From the NCBI RefSeq assembly GCF_006539945.1, contig NZ_BJNZ01000009.1, forward strand, positions 93,738 through 157,737: a DNA stretch of 64,000 nucleotides, written 5' to 3'. Source of the DNA: Cellulosimicrobium cellulans (GTDB taxonomy: Bacteria; Actinomycetota; Actinomycetes; Actinomycetales; Cellulomonadaceae). Position numbers and translations under genes: made by a program. Every line of letters begins with the position of its first letter. The first letter of the stretch is position 1. Positions 8,435-17,429 of the stretch are shown piece after piece. The notes beneath the pieces were generated by a model. The model was not told the origin of the DNA. It was given only the letters and a program-made list of their open reading frames with translations, and did not search any database.

Positions 8435-9468
8435 TCAGCACCACCCGCGACACGGCACGCCCCCGCGGCGCGCGCCGTCACCTCGCCGGGGTGGCCGGCG
8501 GTCTGGTCGGCGCGCTCCTGCTCGCCGCCTGCTCCGCCCCGCTGCCGACGGCGCAGCCCGACCCGACCCAGGACCCGGCGCCTCCCGTCCTCTCCGAGGC
8601 GCAGGAGACCGTGGTGCTCGACGCGGTCGCCTCCGCGCTCGCCGCGGCGAGCGAGGCGAACGACCCGAAGCAGCTCGAGGGCCGCGTCACCGGCCCGGCG
8701 CTCGCCATCCGCACGAGCCAGCTCGCGGTCGCGGCGGCGCGCGGCAACGCGGACCTCGTGACCGAGCTGCCGACCGAGGCCCAGCAGGTCGTCATCCCGA
8801 CGACGCAGACCTGGCCCCGCACCTCGTACGCCGTGAGCGTCCAGCCCGAGAGCCTGCAGACGCCTCGCCTGTCCGTGCTCGAGCAGGCCGGCGCTCGCGA
8901 CCCGTACCAGCTCTGGGCGTGGGTCCGGCTGCTCCCCGGCGTGACCATGCCGAGCTTCGCCGACCCGAGCATCGGGAGCGAGGCCGTCGCGCCCGACGAC
9001 TCGAGCCTCCTCGTCACGCCCACGGACGCCGTCGCGCAGTACGCCGACGTGCTCAACCTCGGGACGGGCTCCGGCTACGCCGAGGCATTCGAGGACGACT
9101 CCTTCCGGACGCTGCTCACCGAGCGCGCCCAGGCCTGGACCACGGCGCTCGAGCCCGCGGCCGGCAAGTACGCGCTGACGTTCACCCCGGACGCCGACGA
9201 GCAGGTCCGCGCGGTCCGCACTGCGGACGGGGGCGCGCTCGTGGTCGGAGCCATGACGTCGGCGGAGTCGATGACGGCGGAGGAGGGGGCCCAGGTCCCG
9301 CCCGACACCGAGACGATCAAGGCGCTCTACGGCGACAAGACCCCGACGAACGTGCTCAAGGTCGGGTACCAGGACGTCGTCGCGCTCTACGTCCCGCCCG
9401 CCGGGTCGGAGGAGAAGATCCGCGTCGTGGGCAACGAGCACGTCGCGACGTCCGTCGCGAACAGCTGA
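8431..9468 (+). CDS. Conserved lipoprotein
   Basis: A 345-residue exported protein with a twin-basic N-terminus, hydrophobic core and lipobox LLAAC, followed by a Pro/Asp-rich linker. The rest is a globular domain with no motif I recognise; homologous lipoproteins occur beside similar membrane proteins in related actinobacteria. Translational coupling with the upstream membrane protein suggests a complex on the outer face of the membrane. Function unknown. Confidence 0.78.
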   Translation: MISTTRDTARPRGARRHLAGVAGGLVGALLLAACSAPLPTAQPDPTQDPAPPVLSEAQETVVLDAVASALAAASEANDPKQLEGRVTGPALAIRTSQLAVAAARGNADLVTELPTEAQQVVIPTTQTWPRTSYAVSVQPESLQTPRLSVLEQAGARDPYQLWAWVRLLPGVTMPSFADPSIGSEAVAPDDSSLLVTPTDAVAQYADVLNLGTGSGYAEAFEDDSFRTLLTERAQAWTTALEPAAGKYALTFTPDADEQVRAVRTADGGALVVGAMTSAESMTAEEGAQVPPDTETIKALYGDKTPTNVLKVGYQDVVALYVPPAGSEEKIRVVGNEHVATSVANS

Positions 9469-9475
9469 CCCTCCC

Positions 9476-9481
9476 TAGGAT
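9476..9481 (+). promoter_or_regulatory. -10 element (TAGGAT) of a probable leaderless promoter
   Basis: TAGGAT is followed by 7 nt and then the ATG at 9489, with no Shine-Dalgarno. This indicates a leaderless transcript for the thioredoxin/TPR gene, separate from the upstream pair. Confidence 0.5.
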
Positions 9482-9488
9482 TGCGTCC

Positions 9489-10439
9489 ATGAGCGAACCT
9501 ACCCAGCAGCCCGCGTTCGACGTGCGCGGAGCGGTCGACCTGTCCGCGCTGAACCGGCCGCAGTCCCCGCCGCCGGGGGAGGAGGGCGGCGCGCCCGCGG
9601 CCGGAGGCTATGTCGTCGACGTCACGGACGAGACGTTCGGACAGCTCGTCCAGGACTCGACGCAGTACCCGGTCGTGGTCCTGCTCTGGATCCCGACCGA
9701 CCAGGCGAACGCCCAGCTCGGCACGGACCTCGGCGCGCTGGCCGACGAGTACGCCGGCCGCTTCCTCCTGGCCCGCGTCGACGCCCAGGCGTACCCGCAG
9801 ATCACCGCCGCGTTCCAGGTCCAGGGCGTCCCGACCGTCGTCGCGATCCTCCAGGGCCAGCCGGTGCCGCTGTTCCAGGGCGCCGCGCCCGTGGAGCAGG
9901 TGCGCTCGGTGATCGACCAGGTGCTCCAGGCCGCCGAGGCGAACGGCGTCACCGGCCGGGCGCCGTCCCAGGGCGGCGACGGCGAGCCGGCGCCCGCCGA
10001 GCCGGCCCCGGAGCCCGAGCCCGAGCTCCCGCCGCTGCACCAGGAGGCGTACGACGCGATCGAGCGTGACGACCTCGACGCCGCCGTCGCGGCCTACGAG
10101 AAGGCGATCAAGCAGGACCCGCGCGACGCGCTCGCCGTCGCCGGCCTCGCCCAGGTCCGCCTCCTCCGGCGGACGCGCGACGCCGACCTCGCGACGGTCC
10201 GCGCCGCGGCTGCCGCCGCACCGCAGGACGTCGACGCCCAGCTCGCCATCGCCGACCTCGACATCCTCGGCGGTCACGTCGACGACGCGCTCGGCCGCCT
10301 GCTCGACCTCCTGCCCGGAGCCGACGCCGACGCCAAGGAGAAGCTGCGCGTGCGCCTCCTCGACTACTTCGAGGTCGTCGGCCCCACCGACCCCCGCGTC
10401 GGCAAGGCCCGCCAGCGCCTCGCGATCAGCCTCTACTGA
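9489..10439 (+). CDS. Thioredoxin-like/TPR protein (YbbN/CnoX-type) lacking CxxC
   Basis: A 316-residue cytoplasmic protein. Residues about 40-150 form a thioredoxin fold (VVVLLWIPTDQAN, RVDAQAYPQI, QVQGVPTVVAI with the conserved cis-Pro), followed by a Pro/Glu linker and TPR-like helices (about 180-316). The position where thioredoxins carry WCxxC reads WIPTDQ, so it cannot act as a dithiol reductase. YbbN/CnoX proteins act as holdases or co-chaperones, which is the most likely role. A run of GCACCT hexamers and a strong hairpin follow the stop codon. Confidence 0.85.
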   Translation: MSEPTQQPAFDVRGAVDLSALNRPQSPPPGEEGGAPAAGGYVVDVTDETFGQLVQDSTQYPVVVLLWIPTDQANAQLGTDLGALADEYAGRFLLARVDAQAYPQITAAFQVQGVPTVVAILQGQPVPLFQGAAPVEQVRSVIDQVLQAAEANGVTGRAPSQGGDGEPAPAEPAPEPEPELPPLHQEAYDAIERDDLDAAVAAYEKAIKQDPRDALAVAGLAQVRLLRRTRDADLATVRAAAAAAPQDVDAQLAIADLDILGGHVDDALGRLLDLLPGADADAKEKLRVRLLDYFEVVGPTDPRVGKARQRLAISLY

Positions 10440-10477
10440 CGCACCTGCACCTGCACCTGCACCCGAACACGGACGAT

Positions 10478-10510
10478 CGGCGGCCGGTCACCCACGGTGA
10501 CCGGCCGCCG
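10478..10510 (+). terminator. Strong hairpin terminator after thioredoxin/TPR gene
   Basis: A perfect 15-bp stem (10478-10492 with 10496-10510) closes a 3-nt loop, 38 bp after the stop codon. Confidence 0.75.
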
Positions 10511-10539
10511 TCGCGCTGAGGAGGCGGCGCAGAAGGCGA

Positions 10540-10653
10540 GACGAAGCCGGGTGGGTGGGGTGGTGGCGCCGGGTCGTGGCGGGCCTGGCGGGAGCCGCGA
10601 GGGACGAGCGGCGGATGGTAGACCCGGCGCCACCACCCCACCCACCACCCAGG
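10540..10653 (+). repeat. Dispersed structured element, copy 1 (long stem, 45-nt conserved loop)
   Basis: A perfect 26-bp inverted repeat (10550-10575 with 10621-10646) encloses a 45-nt loop. Conserved flanks GACGAAGCC (left) and ACCCAGG (right) bound the element. A second copy lies at 54962-55076 on the other strand: 43 of 45 loop bases are identical, while the stem sequences differ but remain perfectly paired in each copy. It lies between the convergent thioredoxin and glgB genes. It could be a non-autonomous mobile palindrome (REP/MITE-like) or a structured RNA; no transposase or RAYT gene is in the window. Confidence 0.85.
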
Positions 10654-10686
10654 GCGACCACGTCCACGCACCCGGGCGACCAGCGG

Positions 10687-12918
10687 CTACCTCGATGACG
10701 GGACGAGGTACAGCGCGCCGAGCGGGGGCAGGCGCAGGGTCGCGGAGTGCGCGCGACCCTTCCACGGCACGGCCTCCGCCTCGACCTCGCCGAGGTTGCC
10801 GACGCCGGACCCGCCGTACACCTCCGCGTCGGTGTTGAGCACCTCGCGCCACGCCCCGCCGGACGGCAGCGCGACGCGGTAGCCCTCGTGCGGCGTCCCG
10901 GCGAAGTTCACGACGACGGCAACCTCACCCCCGTCGCGGCCGCGGCGCACGTAGGCGAGGACGTTGTGGTCGGCGTCGTCGGCGTCCAGCCACTCGAAGC
11001 CGGCGGGGTCGTGGTCGAGCTCCCAGAGCGCGGGGGTCGCACGGTAGAGCGCGTTGAGGTCGCGCACGGCGCGCTGGACGCCCTGCCGCCCGGGGTCGGC
11101 GGCGAGGCCGTCCCAGTCGAGCGAGCGGCCCTCGTTCCACTCGGAGTGCTGGCCGATCTCGCTGCCCATGAAGAGGAGCTGCTTGCCGGGGTGCGACCAC
11201 TGGTAGGCGAGGAACGCGCGGACTCCGGCGCGCTTCTGCCAGTCGTCGCCGGGCATCTTGCCGTAGAGCGAGCCCTTGCCGTGCACGACCTCGTCGTGGC
11301 TGATGGGCAGCACGAACTGCTCGGAGTACGCGTAGACCATCGAGAAGGTGATCTCGTGGTGGTGGTAGCGGCGGTTGATGGGCTCCTCGGCGACGTAGCG
11401 CAGGGAGTCGTTCATCCAGCCCATGTTCCACTTGAGCCCGAACCCGAGGCCCCCGGCCGACGTCGGCCGGGTCACGCCGGGCCACGCCGTCGACTCCTCG
11501 GCGATCATCATGACGCCGGGCGTGCGCCGGTAGGCGGTGGCGTTGGCCTCCTGGAGGAACGCGATGGCCTCGAGGTTCTCGCGCCCGCCGTGCACGTTGG
11601 GGTGCCACTGGCCGGGGCCGCGCGAGTAGTCCAGGTAGAGCATGGAGGCGACGGCGTCGACGCGCAGCGCGTCGACGTGGAACTCCTCGAGCCAGTAGGT
11701 CGCGTTGGCGACGAGGAAGTTGCGGACCTCGTTGCGGCCGAAGTCGAAGACGTACGTGCCCCAGTCGGGCTGCTCGCCGCGCAGCGGGTCGGCGTGCTCG
11801 TAGCAGGGCGTGCCGTCGAAGCGGGCGAGGGCCCACTCGTCGCGCGGGAAGTGCGCGGGCACCCAGTCGACGACGACGCCGATCCCGGCGGCGTGCAGGC
11901 GGTCGACCAGGTAGCGGAAGTCGTCGGGGTGGCCGAAGCGTGACGTCGGGGCGTAGTAGCCCGTGACCTGGTAGCCCCACGACCCGCCGAACGGGTGCTC
12001 GGCGACAGGCAGGAGCTCGACGTGCGTGAATCCCTGCTCGACGACGTACGCGGTGAGCTGCTCGGCGAGGTCGCGGTACGACAGGCCCTGCCGCCACGAC
12101 CCGAGGTGCACCTCGTAGATGCTGAGAGGCTGCGTGTGCGGGTCGTGGGCGGCGCGCGCGGCGAGCCACGCGTCGTCGGTCCACGCGAACTGCGACTCCA
12201 CGACGATGCTCGCCGTGGCGGGCGGCACCTCCGCCGCCTTGGCGAGCGGGTCCGCCTTCTGCCGCCACGACCCGTCAGGGCCGAGGATCTCGTACTTGTA
12301 GCGCGCGCCTGCGCCCACGCCCGGCACGAACAGCTCCCAGACGCCGGTCGAGCCGAGCGAGCGCATCGGGTGGGTCGCTCCCCAGCCGTTGAAGTCGCCG
12401 ATGACGCGGACCGCGCGCGCGTTGGGCGCCCAGACGGCGAACGCCGTGCCCGTGGTGTCGCCGAGCGCGCTGGGGTACGTGCGCAGGTTGGCCCCGAGGA
12501 CGCGCCACAGCTCCTCGTGCCGCCCCTCCCGGAGGAGGTGGAGGTCCACCTCGCCGAGGGTGGGCAGGAAGCGGTAGGGGTCGTCGGCGGTCGTGGCCTC
12601 GTGGCCGTAGCGCGCCCGGACGCGGTAGTCGGGGGCGTGCCGGGTGCCGTCGGCGTCCTGGTGCACCGGGACGACGGCGGCCCACACCCCGTCCTGCTCG
12701 TGCGCGGCCGCGTGCTCGCCGTCGGTCGTGACGACGACGACCTCGTCGGCGAGCGGGCGCAGCACCCGGACGACGGCGCGCGCGTCGCCGGCGTCGGGCG
12801 CCAGGTGCGGGCCGAGCACGGCGTGCGGGTCGAACGTGCGCCCCGCCGCCGCGGCGGCGAGCGCGTCCGGCGGCACGACGACGGGGGGCGGGGCGGGGGA
12901 TGCGGCGGACCCGGTCAT
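10687..12918 (-). CDS. glgB: 1,4-alpha-glucan branching enzyme
   Basis: A 743-residue GH13 enzyme that creates alpha-1,6 branches in glycogen or alpha-glucan. After an N-terminal beta-sandwich region ([12 protein letters not shown] and the CBM48-like [20 protein letters not shown]), the catalytic barrel shows the [14 protein letters not shown] segment, the nucleophile region [17 protein letters not shown], the acid/base MMIAEEST and the [12 protein letters not shown] motif. It is transcribed leftward, divergent from lacI. In many actinobacteria glgB directly follows treS-mak; here those genes are on the same strand 13 kb upstream, with the mannan locus in between. Confidence 0.97.
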   Translation of the reverse strand: MTGSAASPAPPPVVVPPDALAAAAAGRTFDPHAVLGPHLAPDAGDARAVVRVLRPLADEVVVVTTDGEHAAAHEQDGVWAAVVPVHQDADGTRHAPDYRVRARYGHEATTADDPYRFLPTLGEVDLHLLREGRHEELWRVLGANLRTYPSALGDTTGTAFAVWAPNARAVRVIGDFNGWGATHPMRSLGSTGVWELFVPGVGAGARYKYEILGPDGSWRQKADPLAKAAEVPPATASIVVESQFAWTDDAWLAARAAHDPHTQPLSIYEVHLGSWRQGLSYRDLAEQLTAYVVEQGFTHVELLPVAEHPFGGSWGYQVTGYYAPTSRFGHPDDFRYLVDRLHAAGIGVVVDWVPAHFPRDEWALARFDGTPCYEHADPLRGEQPDWGTYVFDFGRNEVRNFLVANATYWLEEFHVDALRVDAVASMLYLDYSRGPGQWHPNVHGGRENLEAIAFLQEANATAYRRTPGVMMIAEESTAWPGVTRPTSAGGLGFGLKWNMGWMNDSLRYVAEEPINRRYHHHEITFSMVYAYSEQFVLPISHDEVVHGKGSLYGKMPGDDWQKRAGVRAFLAYQWSHPGKQLLFMGSEIGQHSEWNEGRSLDWDGLAADPGRQGVQRAVRDLNALYRATPALWELDHDPAGFEWLDADDADHNVLAYVRRGRDGGEVAVVVNFAGTPHEGYRVALPSGGAWREVLNTDAEVYGGSGVGNLGEVEAEAVPWKGRAHSATLRLPPLGALYLVPSSR

Positions 12919-12977
12919 GGGCCAACCTTTCCACGTCTACGGCACCGCCACGCGACGGGCTCGCCGGGTGGTCGCAG

Positions 12978-12983
12978 TAGGCT
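12978..12983 (+). promoter_or_regulatory. Candidate -10 (TAGGCT) for the lacI-type regulator
   Basis: TAGGCT lies 24 nt before the GTG start, followed by a purine-rich GGAGGAAGGAG ribosome-binding site (12992-13002). Confidence 0.4.
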
Positions 12984-13006
12984 CGCGACCCGGAGGAAGG
13001 AGTGCC

Positions 13007-14023
13007 GTGGCAAGGATCACCATCGCGGACATCGCCCGGGAGGCCGGGGTCTCGACGGGTGCGGTGTCGTACGCGCTGAACAACCGGCCCGGCGTGTCGG
13101 AGGCGACCCGGGCCCGGATCCTGGGGATCGCGGCCGACCTGGGCTGGGCGCCGAGCTCGGCCGCGCGCTCCCTCTCCGGGGCACGGACGGAGACCGTCGG
13201 ACTGGTCCTGGCGCGTGACCCCGGGATGCTCGGGGTCGAGTCGTTCTACATGCAGTTCCTCGCGGGCATCGAGTCCGAGCTGTCGAAGCGGTCGTACGCG
13301 CTGCTCCTGCAGGTCGTCCCGGATCAGGAGACCGAGCTGCGGGCGTACCGTGCGTGGCGCGCGGCACGTCGTGTCGACGGGGTGATCCTCGTCGACCCGA
13401 GCGTCGACGACCCGCGGATCGCGATGTTCTCCGAGCCCGAGGCGCTTCCCGCGGTCGTGGTGGGGGACCCGGCGCTCGCGGGCGGTCTGCCGAGCGTGTG
13501 GACGGACGACGCCGCGGCGATGCGTGAGTCGGTGCGTTACCTGCACGCCGTCGGGCACCGCCGGATCGCCCGGGTCGCGGGTCTGGAGGGGTTCGGGCAC
13601 ACGGGGATCCGCGACGCGGCGTTCCGCGAGGAGATCGCGGCGCTGGGCGCGGAGGGAACGGTCGTGCGCACGGACTACTCGGCCGTCCAGGGGGCAGTGG
13701 CGACGCGGACGCTCCTCACGAGCGCGGACCGGCCGACGGGGATCATCTACGACAACGACGTCATGGCGGTCGCGGGGCTGGGGGTCGCGAGCGAGATCGG
13801 TGTCCGGGTGCCGCAGGAGGTGTCGATGATCGCGTGGGACGACTCACCGCTGTGCGAGGCGACGTTTCCTCGGCTGTCCGCGCTGAGCCACGACGTCACG
13901 CGGTACGGCGCACACGTCGCCCGTCGCCTGTTCGACCGGATCGAGGGGAAGGCCGGGGGGAGCTTCCTCGACTCCACGCCGACGCTGCGGCCACGCGGGA
14001 CGACGGCACGCCGCTCCTCCTGA
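13007..14023 (+). CDS. LacI-family repressor of the mannan locus
   Basis: A 338-residue regulator. The N-terminal helix-turn-helix and hinge (ITIADIAREAGVSTGAVSYALN, then RSLSGARTETVGLV) are classic LacI; the remainder is a periplasmic-binding-protein-like effector domain (GHRRIARVAGLEGF and GIIYDNDVMAVAGLGVASEIG). The GTG at 13007 is selected by the strong upstream GGAGGAAGGAG. It precedes the sugar ABC operon. The likely targets are three near-identical palindromes (14100, 23269 and 24697). The inducer is probably a manno-oligosaccharide or mannose, by context only. Confidence 0.92.
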   Translation: MARITIADIAREAGVSTGAVSYALNNRPGVSEATRARILGIAADLGWAPSSAARSLSGARTETVGLVLARDPGMLGVESFYMQFLAGIESELSKRSYALLLQVVPDQETELRAYRAWRAARRVDGVILVDPSVDDPRIAMFSEPEALPAVVVGDPALAGGLPSVWTDDAAAMRESVRYLHAVGHRRIARVAGLEGFGHTGIRDAAFREEIAALGAEGTVVRTDYSAVQGAVATRTLLTSADRPTGIIYDNDVMAVAGLGVASEIGVRVPQEVSMIAWDDSPLCEATFPRLSALSHDVTRYGAHVARRLFDRIEGKAGGSFLDSTPTLRPRGTTARRSS

Positions 14024-14099
14024 CGCGCTTCACCGGTCTCTGGCGGAGCTTCCGCGCCGATATCAGTTCGTTACGGGGCGGGGTTGGACTTACGAGAAC

Positions 14100-14111
14100 T
14101 TAAGCGCTTCA
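14100..14111 (+). promoter_or_regulatory. LacI-family operator 1 (TTAAGCGCTTCA)
   Basis: The palindromic core AAGCGCTT, flanked as TTAAGCGCTTCA, sits 78 bp before the binding-protein start. Read on the other strand it equals the operator at 23269 base for base (TGAAGCGCTTAA), and the one at 24697 is a near copy. The AAGCGCTT centre is typical of LacI-family sites. Confidence 0.7.
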
Positions 14112-14188
14112 CTTGTTGTGTCGCCAGTGATGCCCGGTACGTGGGCTCGTCGCACGCGACGTCAACGACGACCAAGGAGTGGAACGAC

Positions 14189-15496
14189 ATGGCAAGGAAG
14201 CAGACCGCCGCCGTGCTGGCCGTGACAGCGCTGACGCTGGCCCTCGGCGCGTGTTCGAGCGGCCCGGGCGAGGGGGGCGGAGCGGAGCACGGCGAGCTCT
14301 CGGGCACCATCACCGTCCTGACCAACCGCACGGACATCGTCGACACCACGCTCCAGGACTACGCGGACCTGTTCCAGGCGGAGAACCCGGGCGTGACGGT
14401 CGAGTTCGAGGCGATCACCGACTACGAGGGTGACGTCTCGATCCGCCTCAACACGCAGGACTACGGCGACGTGCTCCTCGTCCCGAACTCGGTGAGCAAG
14501 GACCAGCTCCCTCAGTTCTTCGAGCCCCTCGGCACCGTCGACGAGCTCTCGCAGGAGTACCGCTTCATCAACGAGCAGGCCTACGACGGGGACGTCTACG
14601 GCATCGCGACCTTCGGTACCGCGATGGGCTACGTCGTGAACACGAAGGTCTGGGAGGCGGCCGGGATCACCGAGCCGCCCACGACGCCCGAGGCGTTCGT
14701 CGACGCCCTCCAGCAGATCGGTGAGAGGACCGAGGCGGTCCCGTACTACACGAACTACGCGGACGGCTGGCCGCTCACGCAGTGGCAGAACAACCAGGGG
14801 ACGCTCGCGGGGACCGACGCCGTCAGCCTCCGGACCGCGCAGGACGACCCGTGGGCCGAGGGCAACGAGCAGTACGCGATCGACGGCCTGCTGTACGACG
14901 TCGTCGCCGCGGGCGTCACGGAGGAGGACCCCACGACCACCAACTGGGAGGAGTCCAAGACCCTCCTCGGCACCGGCAAGGTCGGCGCGATGGTGCTCGG
15001 CTCGTGGGCCGTGCCCCAGATGCAGGACGCGGCCGAGGCGGCCGGCGGGTCCGCGGACGACATCGACTTCTGGCCGATGCCGTGGCAGACCGAGGGCACG
15101 TTCACCTCGACCGTCTCGGGCGACTACAAGCTCGGCATCTCGAAGCACTCCGAGAACAAGGCGGCCGCGCGGGCGTGGGTCGACTGGTTCCTGAACGAGT
15201 CGACGTTCGCGGCCGAGCAGGGCGGCATCTCGCCGGTCGTCGGTGCCCCGGCGCCCGACAACCTGGCCACGTTCGACGCCCTGGGCGTCAACCAGGTCGA
15301 GCTCTCCCCGGCGCCTGCCGGTGAGGAGACGTGGGACAACGACATCAGCAACGAGGCGGAGATCGACCTCTGGGGAGACAAGTACCGCAAGCAGCTGGTC
15401 GACGTGGCCCGCGGCGCCGCGGACGGCGACAAGGAGTCCTTCTTCGCCGACCTCAACTCCCGCTGGGCGGCCGCGCGCGCGAACGTCGTCGGCTGA
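14189..15496 (+). CDS. Sugar ABC transporter substrate-binding lipoprotein (manno-oligosaccharides, inferred)
   Basis: A 435-residue solute-binding protein of the carbohydrate (COG1653-type) family. The signal peptide ends in the lipobox LALGAC, so the mature protein is anchored outside the membrane. Downstream segments such as ITVLTNRTDIVDTTLQDY, GIATFGTAMGYVVNTKVWEAAG and KVGAMVLGSWAVPQM fit the two-lobed fold. AAGGAG at 14174-14179 lies 9 nt before the ATG. It is the first gene of an operon that continues into two permeases and mannan-degrading enzymes, hence the inferred ligand. A hairpin after its stop probably keeps its level above that of the permeases. Confidence 0.92.
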   Translation: MARKQTAAVLAVTALTLALGACSSGPGEGGGAEHGELSGTITVLTNRTDIVDTTLQDYADLFQAENPGVTVEFEAITDYEGDVSIRLNTQDYGDVLLVPNSVSKDQLPQFFEPLGTVDELSQEYRFINEQAYDGDVYGIATFGTAMGYVVNTKVWEAAGITEPPTTPEAFVDALQQIGERTEAVPYYTNYADGWPLTQWQNNQGTLAGTDAVSLRTAQDDPWAEGNEQYAIDGLLYDVVAAGVTEEDPTTTNWEESKTLLGTGKVGAMVLGSWAVPQMQDAAEAAGGSADDIDFWPMPWQTEGTFTSTVSGDYKLGISKHSENKAAARAWVDWFLNESTFAAEQGGISPVVGAPAPDNLATFDALGVNQVELSPAPAGEETWDNDISNEAEIDLWGDKYRKQLVDVARGAADGDKESFFADLNSRWAAARANVVG

Positions 15497-15514
15497 CGCA
15501 GGAGTCCTGGTACG

Positions 15515-15550
15515 CGTGAGGCCCCCGGCCGCCCCGCTGGGGGTCTCACG
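15515..15550 (+). terminator. Intra-operon attenuator/stabiliser hairpin after binding-protein gene
   Basis: A 12-bp stem (15515-15526 with 15539-15550, one G-U pair) lies between the binding protein and the first permease. Such hairpins commonly produce excess binding-protein mRNA in sugar ABC operons. Confidence 0.6.
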
Positions 15551-15576
15551 CCCGTCTCGACCGAAATGAGCATGAC

Positions 15577-16515
15577 ATGGCTGTGACCAGTCCGACCGTG
15601 GCGACTCCGACCGAGCCGCGCAAGCGGAGCGCTACCTCCCGACCGCCGAGGCGACGGTCCGGGTCGCTCACTCCGTGGCTGTTCCTCGTCGTCCCGCTCG
15701 GGCTGCTGCTCGTGTTCACGTACCTGCCGGTGGCGAACATGATCTGGTACAGCTTCACCTCCTGGGACGGTCTCGACGCGGTGAAGGAAGGCGTCGGGTT
15801 CAGGAACTACGTCGACATCTTCACTCGTCCCGAGCTGTTCCGCGTCTTCTTCGTCAGCCTCTACTACCTGGTCGGGGCTCTGGTCCAGCTCGCGCTGGCG
15901 CTCTACTTCGCGACGATCCTCAGCTTCAGCACGCGGTTCCGGAACTTCTTCAAGGGCGTCATCTTCTTCCCGTACCTCCTGAACGGCGTGGCGATCGGCC
16001 TCGTCTTCCTCTACTTCTTCCGCCCGGACGGGACGTTGGACGCCTTGCTGGCGATCGTGGGCGTGCAGGAGACGCCGCACTGGCTCGGGGACCCGTCGAT
16101 CGTCAACTACTCGCTCGCGGGCACGTCCGTATGGCGCTACATAGGCCTCAACTTCGTGCTGTTCCTCGGCGCCATCCAAGCGATCCCGGGCGACGTGTAC
16201 GAGGCCGCGGACCTCGACGGCGCGACGTCCTGGCAGAAGTTCCGCTACATCATCTTCCCGGGTATCAAGCAGATCGTCGGTCTGTCCCTGATCCTCGCCG
16301 TCTCGGGCGCGCTCTCGGTCTTCGAGATCCCCTTCATCATGACGAAGGGCGCGAACGGTTCCGAGACCTTCGTCATCCAGACCGTCGACACGGCGTTCCG
16401 GTACTCCAAGGTCGGTCTCGCGTCCGCGATGGCCGTCGTGCTGCTGATCATCGTCCTCGTGATCAGCGCGATCCAACGAAAGCTCTTCCCGGACGAGAAG
16501 GGAGACCTGGTATGA
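15577..16515 (+). CDS. Sugar ABC transporter permease 1 (MalF type)
   Basis: A 312-residue inner-membrane protein with a basic cytoplasmic N-terminus (residues 1-28) and about six membrane helices beginning at LTPWLFLVVPLGLLLVF. The EAA loop that contacts the ATPase reads EAADLDGATSWQKFRYIIFPGI. It forms the translocation pore with the following permease. No ATPase gene is in the locus, so a shared MsiK-type ATPase elsewhere is likely. The stop overlaps the next start by four bases. Confidence 0.93.
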   Translation: MAVTSPTVATPTEPRKRSATSRPPRRRSGSLTPWLFLVVPLGLLLVFTYLPVANMIWYSFTSWDGLDAVKEGVGFRNYVDIFTRPELFRVFFVSLYYLVGALVQLALALYFATILSFSTRFRNFFKGVIFFPYLLNGVAIGLVFLYFFRPDGTLDALLAIVGVQETPHWLGDPSIVNYSLAGTSVWRYIGLNFVLFLGAIQAIPGDVYEAADLDGATSWQKFRYIIFPGIKQIVGLSLILAVSGALSVFEIPFIMTKGANGSETFVIQTVDTAFRYSKVGLASAMAVVLLIIVLVISAIQRKLFPDEKGDLV

Positions 16516-17429
16516 GCGCCCCCACCGCACCCGCGCCGACCCGGATCACCGCAGCGGACACGATGCGAGGGGCCGTCGCCCGGTTCTCGAGAGGCGTCGC
16601 GCCCGTCGCCGGCCCGCTGGCCACGACGGCGAAGTACATCAGCCTCGTCGTCGCCTGCGCGGCAGCCGTCGTCCCGATCCTCACGATCTTCTTCGCGGCC
16701 TTCAAGTCCCGCGAGGAGTACGTGACGACCGGTCCGCTCGACCTCCCCCAGAACTGGTTCAACCTCTCGAACTTCACGAGGGCCTTCACGGACAGCGACA
16801 TGCTCGCGGGCTTCGTGAACACCATGATCATCCTCGTCGTCGCACTTGCCGGGACGATCCTCATCGGCACCATGACCGCGTACGCGGTGGACCGGTTCGA
16901 CTTTCGCGGCAAGAAGGTCGTCATGGCCGGATTCCTGCTGGCGACGCTCGTCCCTGCGGTCACCACGCAGGTCGCGACGTTCCAGATCATCAACGGCCTC
17001 GGGCTCTTCAACACCCGCTGGGCCGCGATCGTGCTCTTCATGGGCACGGACATCATCGCGATCTACATCTTCCTGCAGTTCATGCGCTCCATACCGCGCT
17101 CGCTCGACGAGGCCGCGATGCTGGACGGGGCGAACCGCCTGACGATCTACGCGCGCATCATCTTCCCGCTGCTCAAGCCGGCGATCGCCACCGTCGTCAT
17201 CATCAAGGGCATCGCGATCTACAACGAGTTCTACATCCCGTTCCTCTACATGCCGTCGAGCAAGCTCGGCGTCATCTCGACGACCCTCTTCCGGTTCAAG
17301 GGACCGACGGGGTCGGAGTGGGAGGTCATCGCGGCCGGCACGATCCTCGTGATCGTCCCGACGCTGGTCGCCTTCCTCCTTCTCCAGCGACACATCTACA
17401 ACGGCCTGACCGCAGGAGCCACGAAGTGA
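16512..17429 (+). CDS. Sugar ABC transporter permease 2 (MalG type)
   Basis: A 305-residue permease with six predicted membrane segments starting near residue 42 (YISLVVACAAAVVPILTIFF). The EAA motif is DEAAMLDGANRLTIYARIIFPLLKP in two adjoining parts, the consensus for MalG-like subunits. It is the heterodimer partner of the upstream permease. It is translationally coupled on both sides (ATGA with permease 1, GTGA with the beta-mannosidase), which ties transport directly to intracellular hydrolysis. Confidence 0.93.
   Translation: MSAPTAPAPTRITAADTMRGAVARFSRGVAPVAGPLATTAKYISLVVACAAAVVPILTIFFAAFKSREEYVTTGPLDLPQNWFNLSNFTRAFTDSDMLAGFVNTMIILVVALAGTILIGTMTAYAVDRFDFRGKKVVMAGFLLATLVPAVTTQVATFQIINGLGLFNTRWAAIVLFMGTDIIAIYIFLQFMRSIPRSLDEAAMLDGANRLTIYARIIFPLLKPAIATVVIIKGIAIYNEFYIPFLYMPSSKLGVISTTLFRFKGPTGSEWEVIAAGTILVIVPTLVAFLLLQRHIYNGLTAGATK

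Noticed and set aside
10441..10463. GCACCT hexamer run after the thioredoxin gene
   Set aside because: Only about three and a half copies. It is probably slippage in GC-rich sequence with no further signal.
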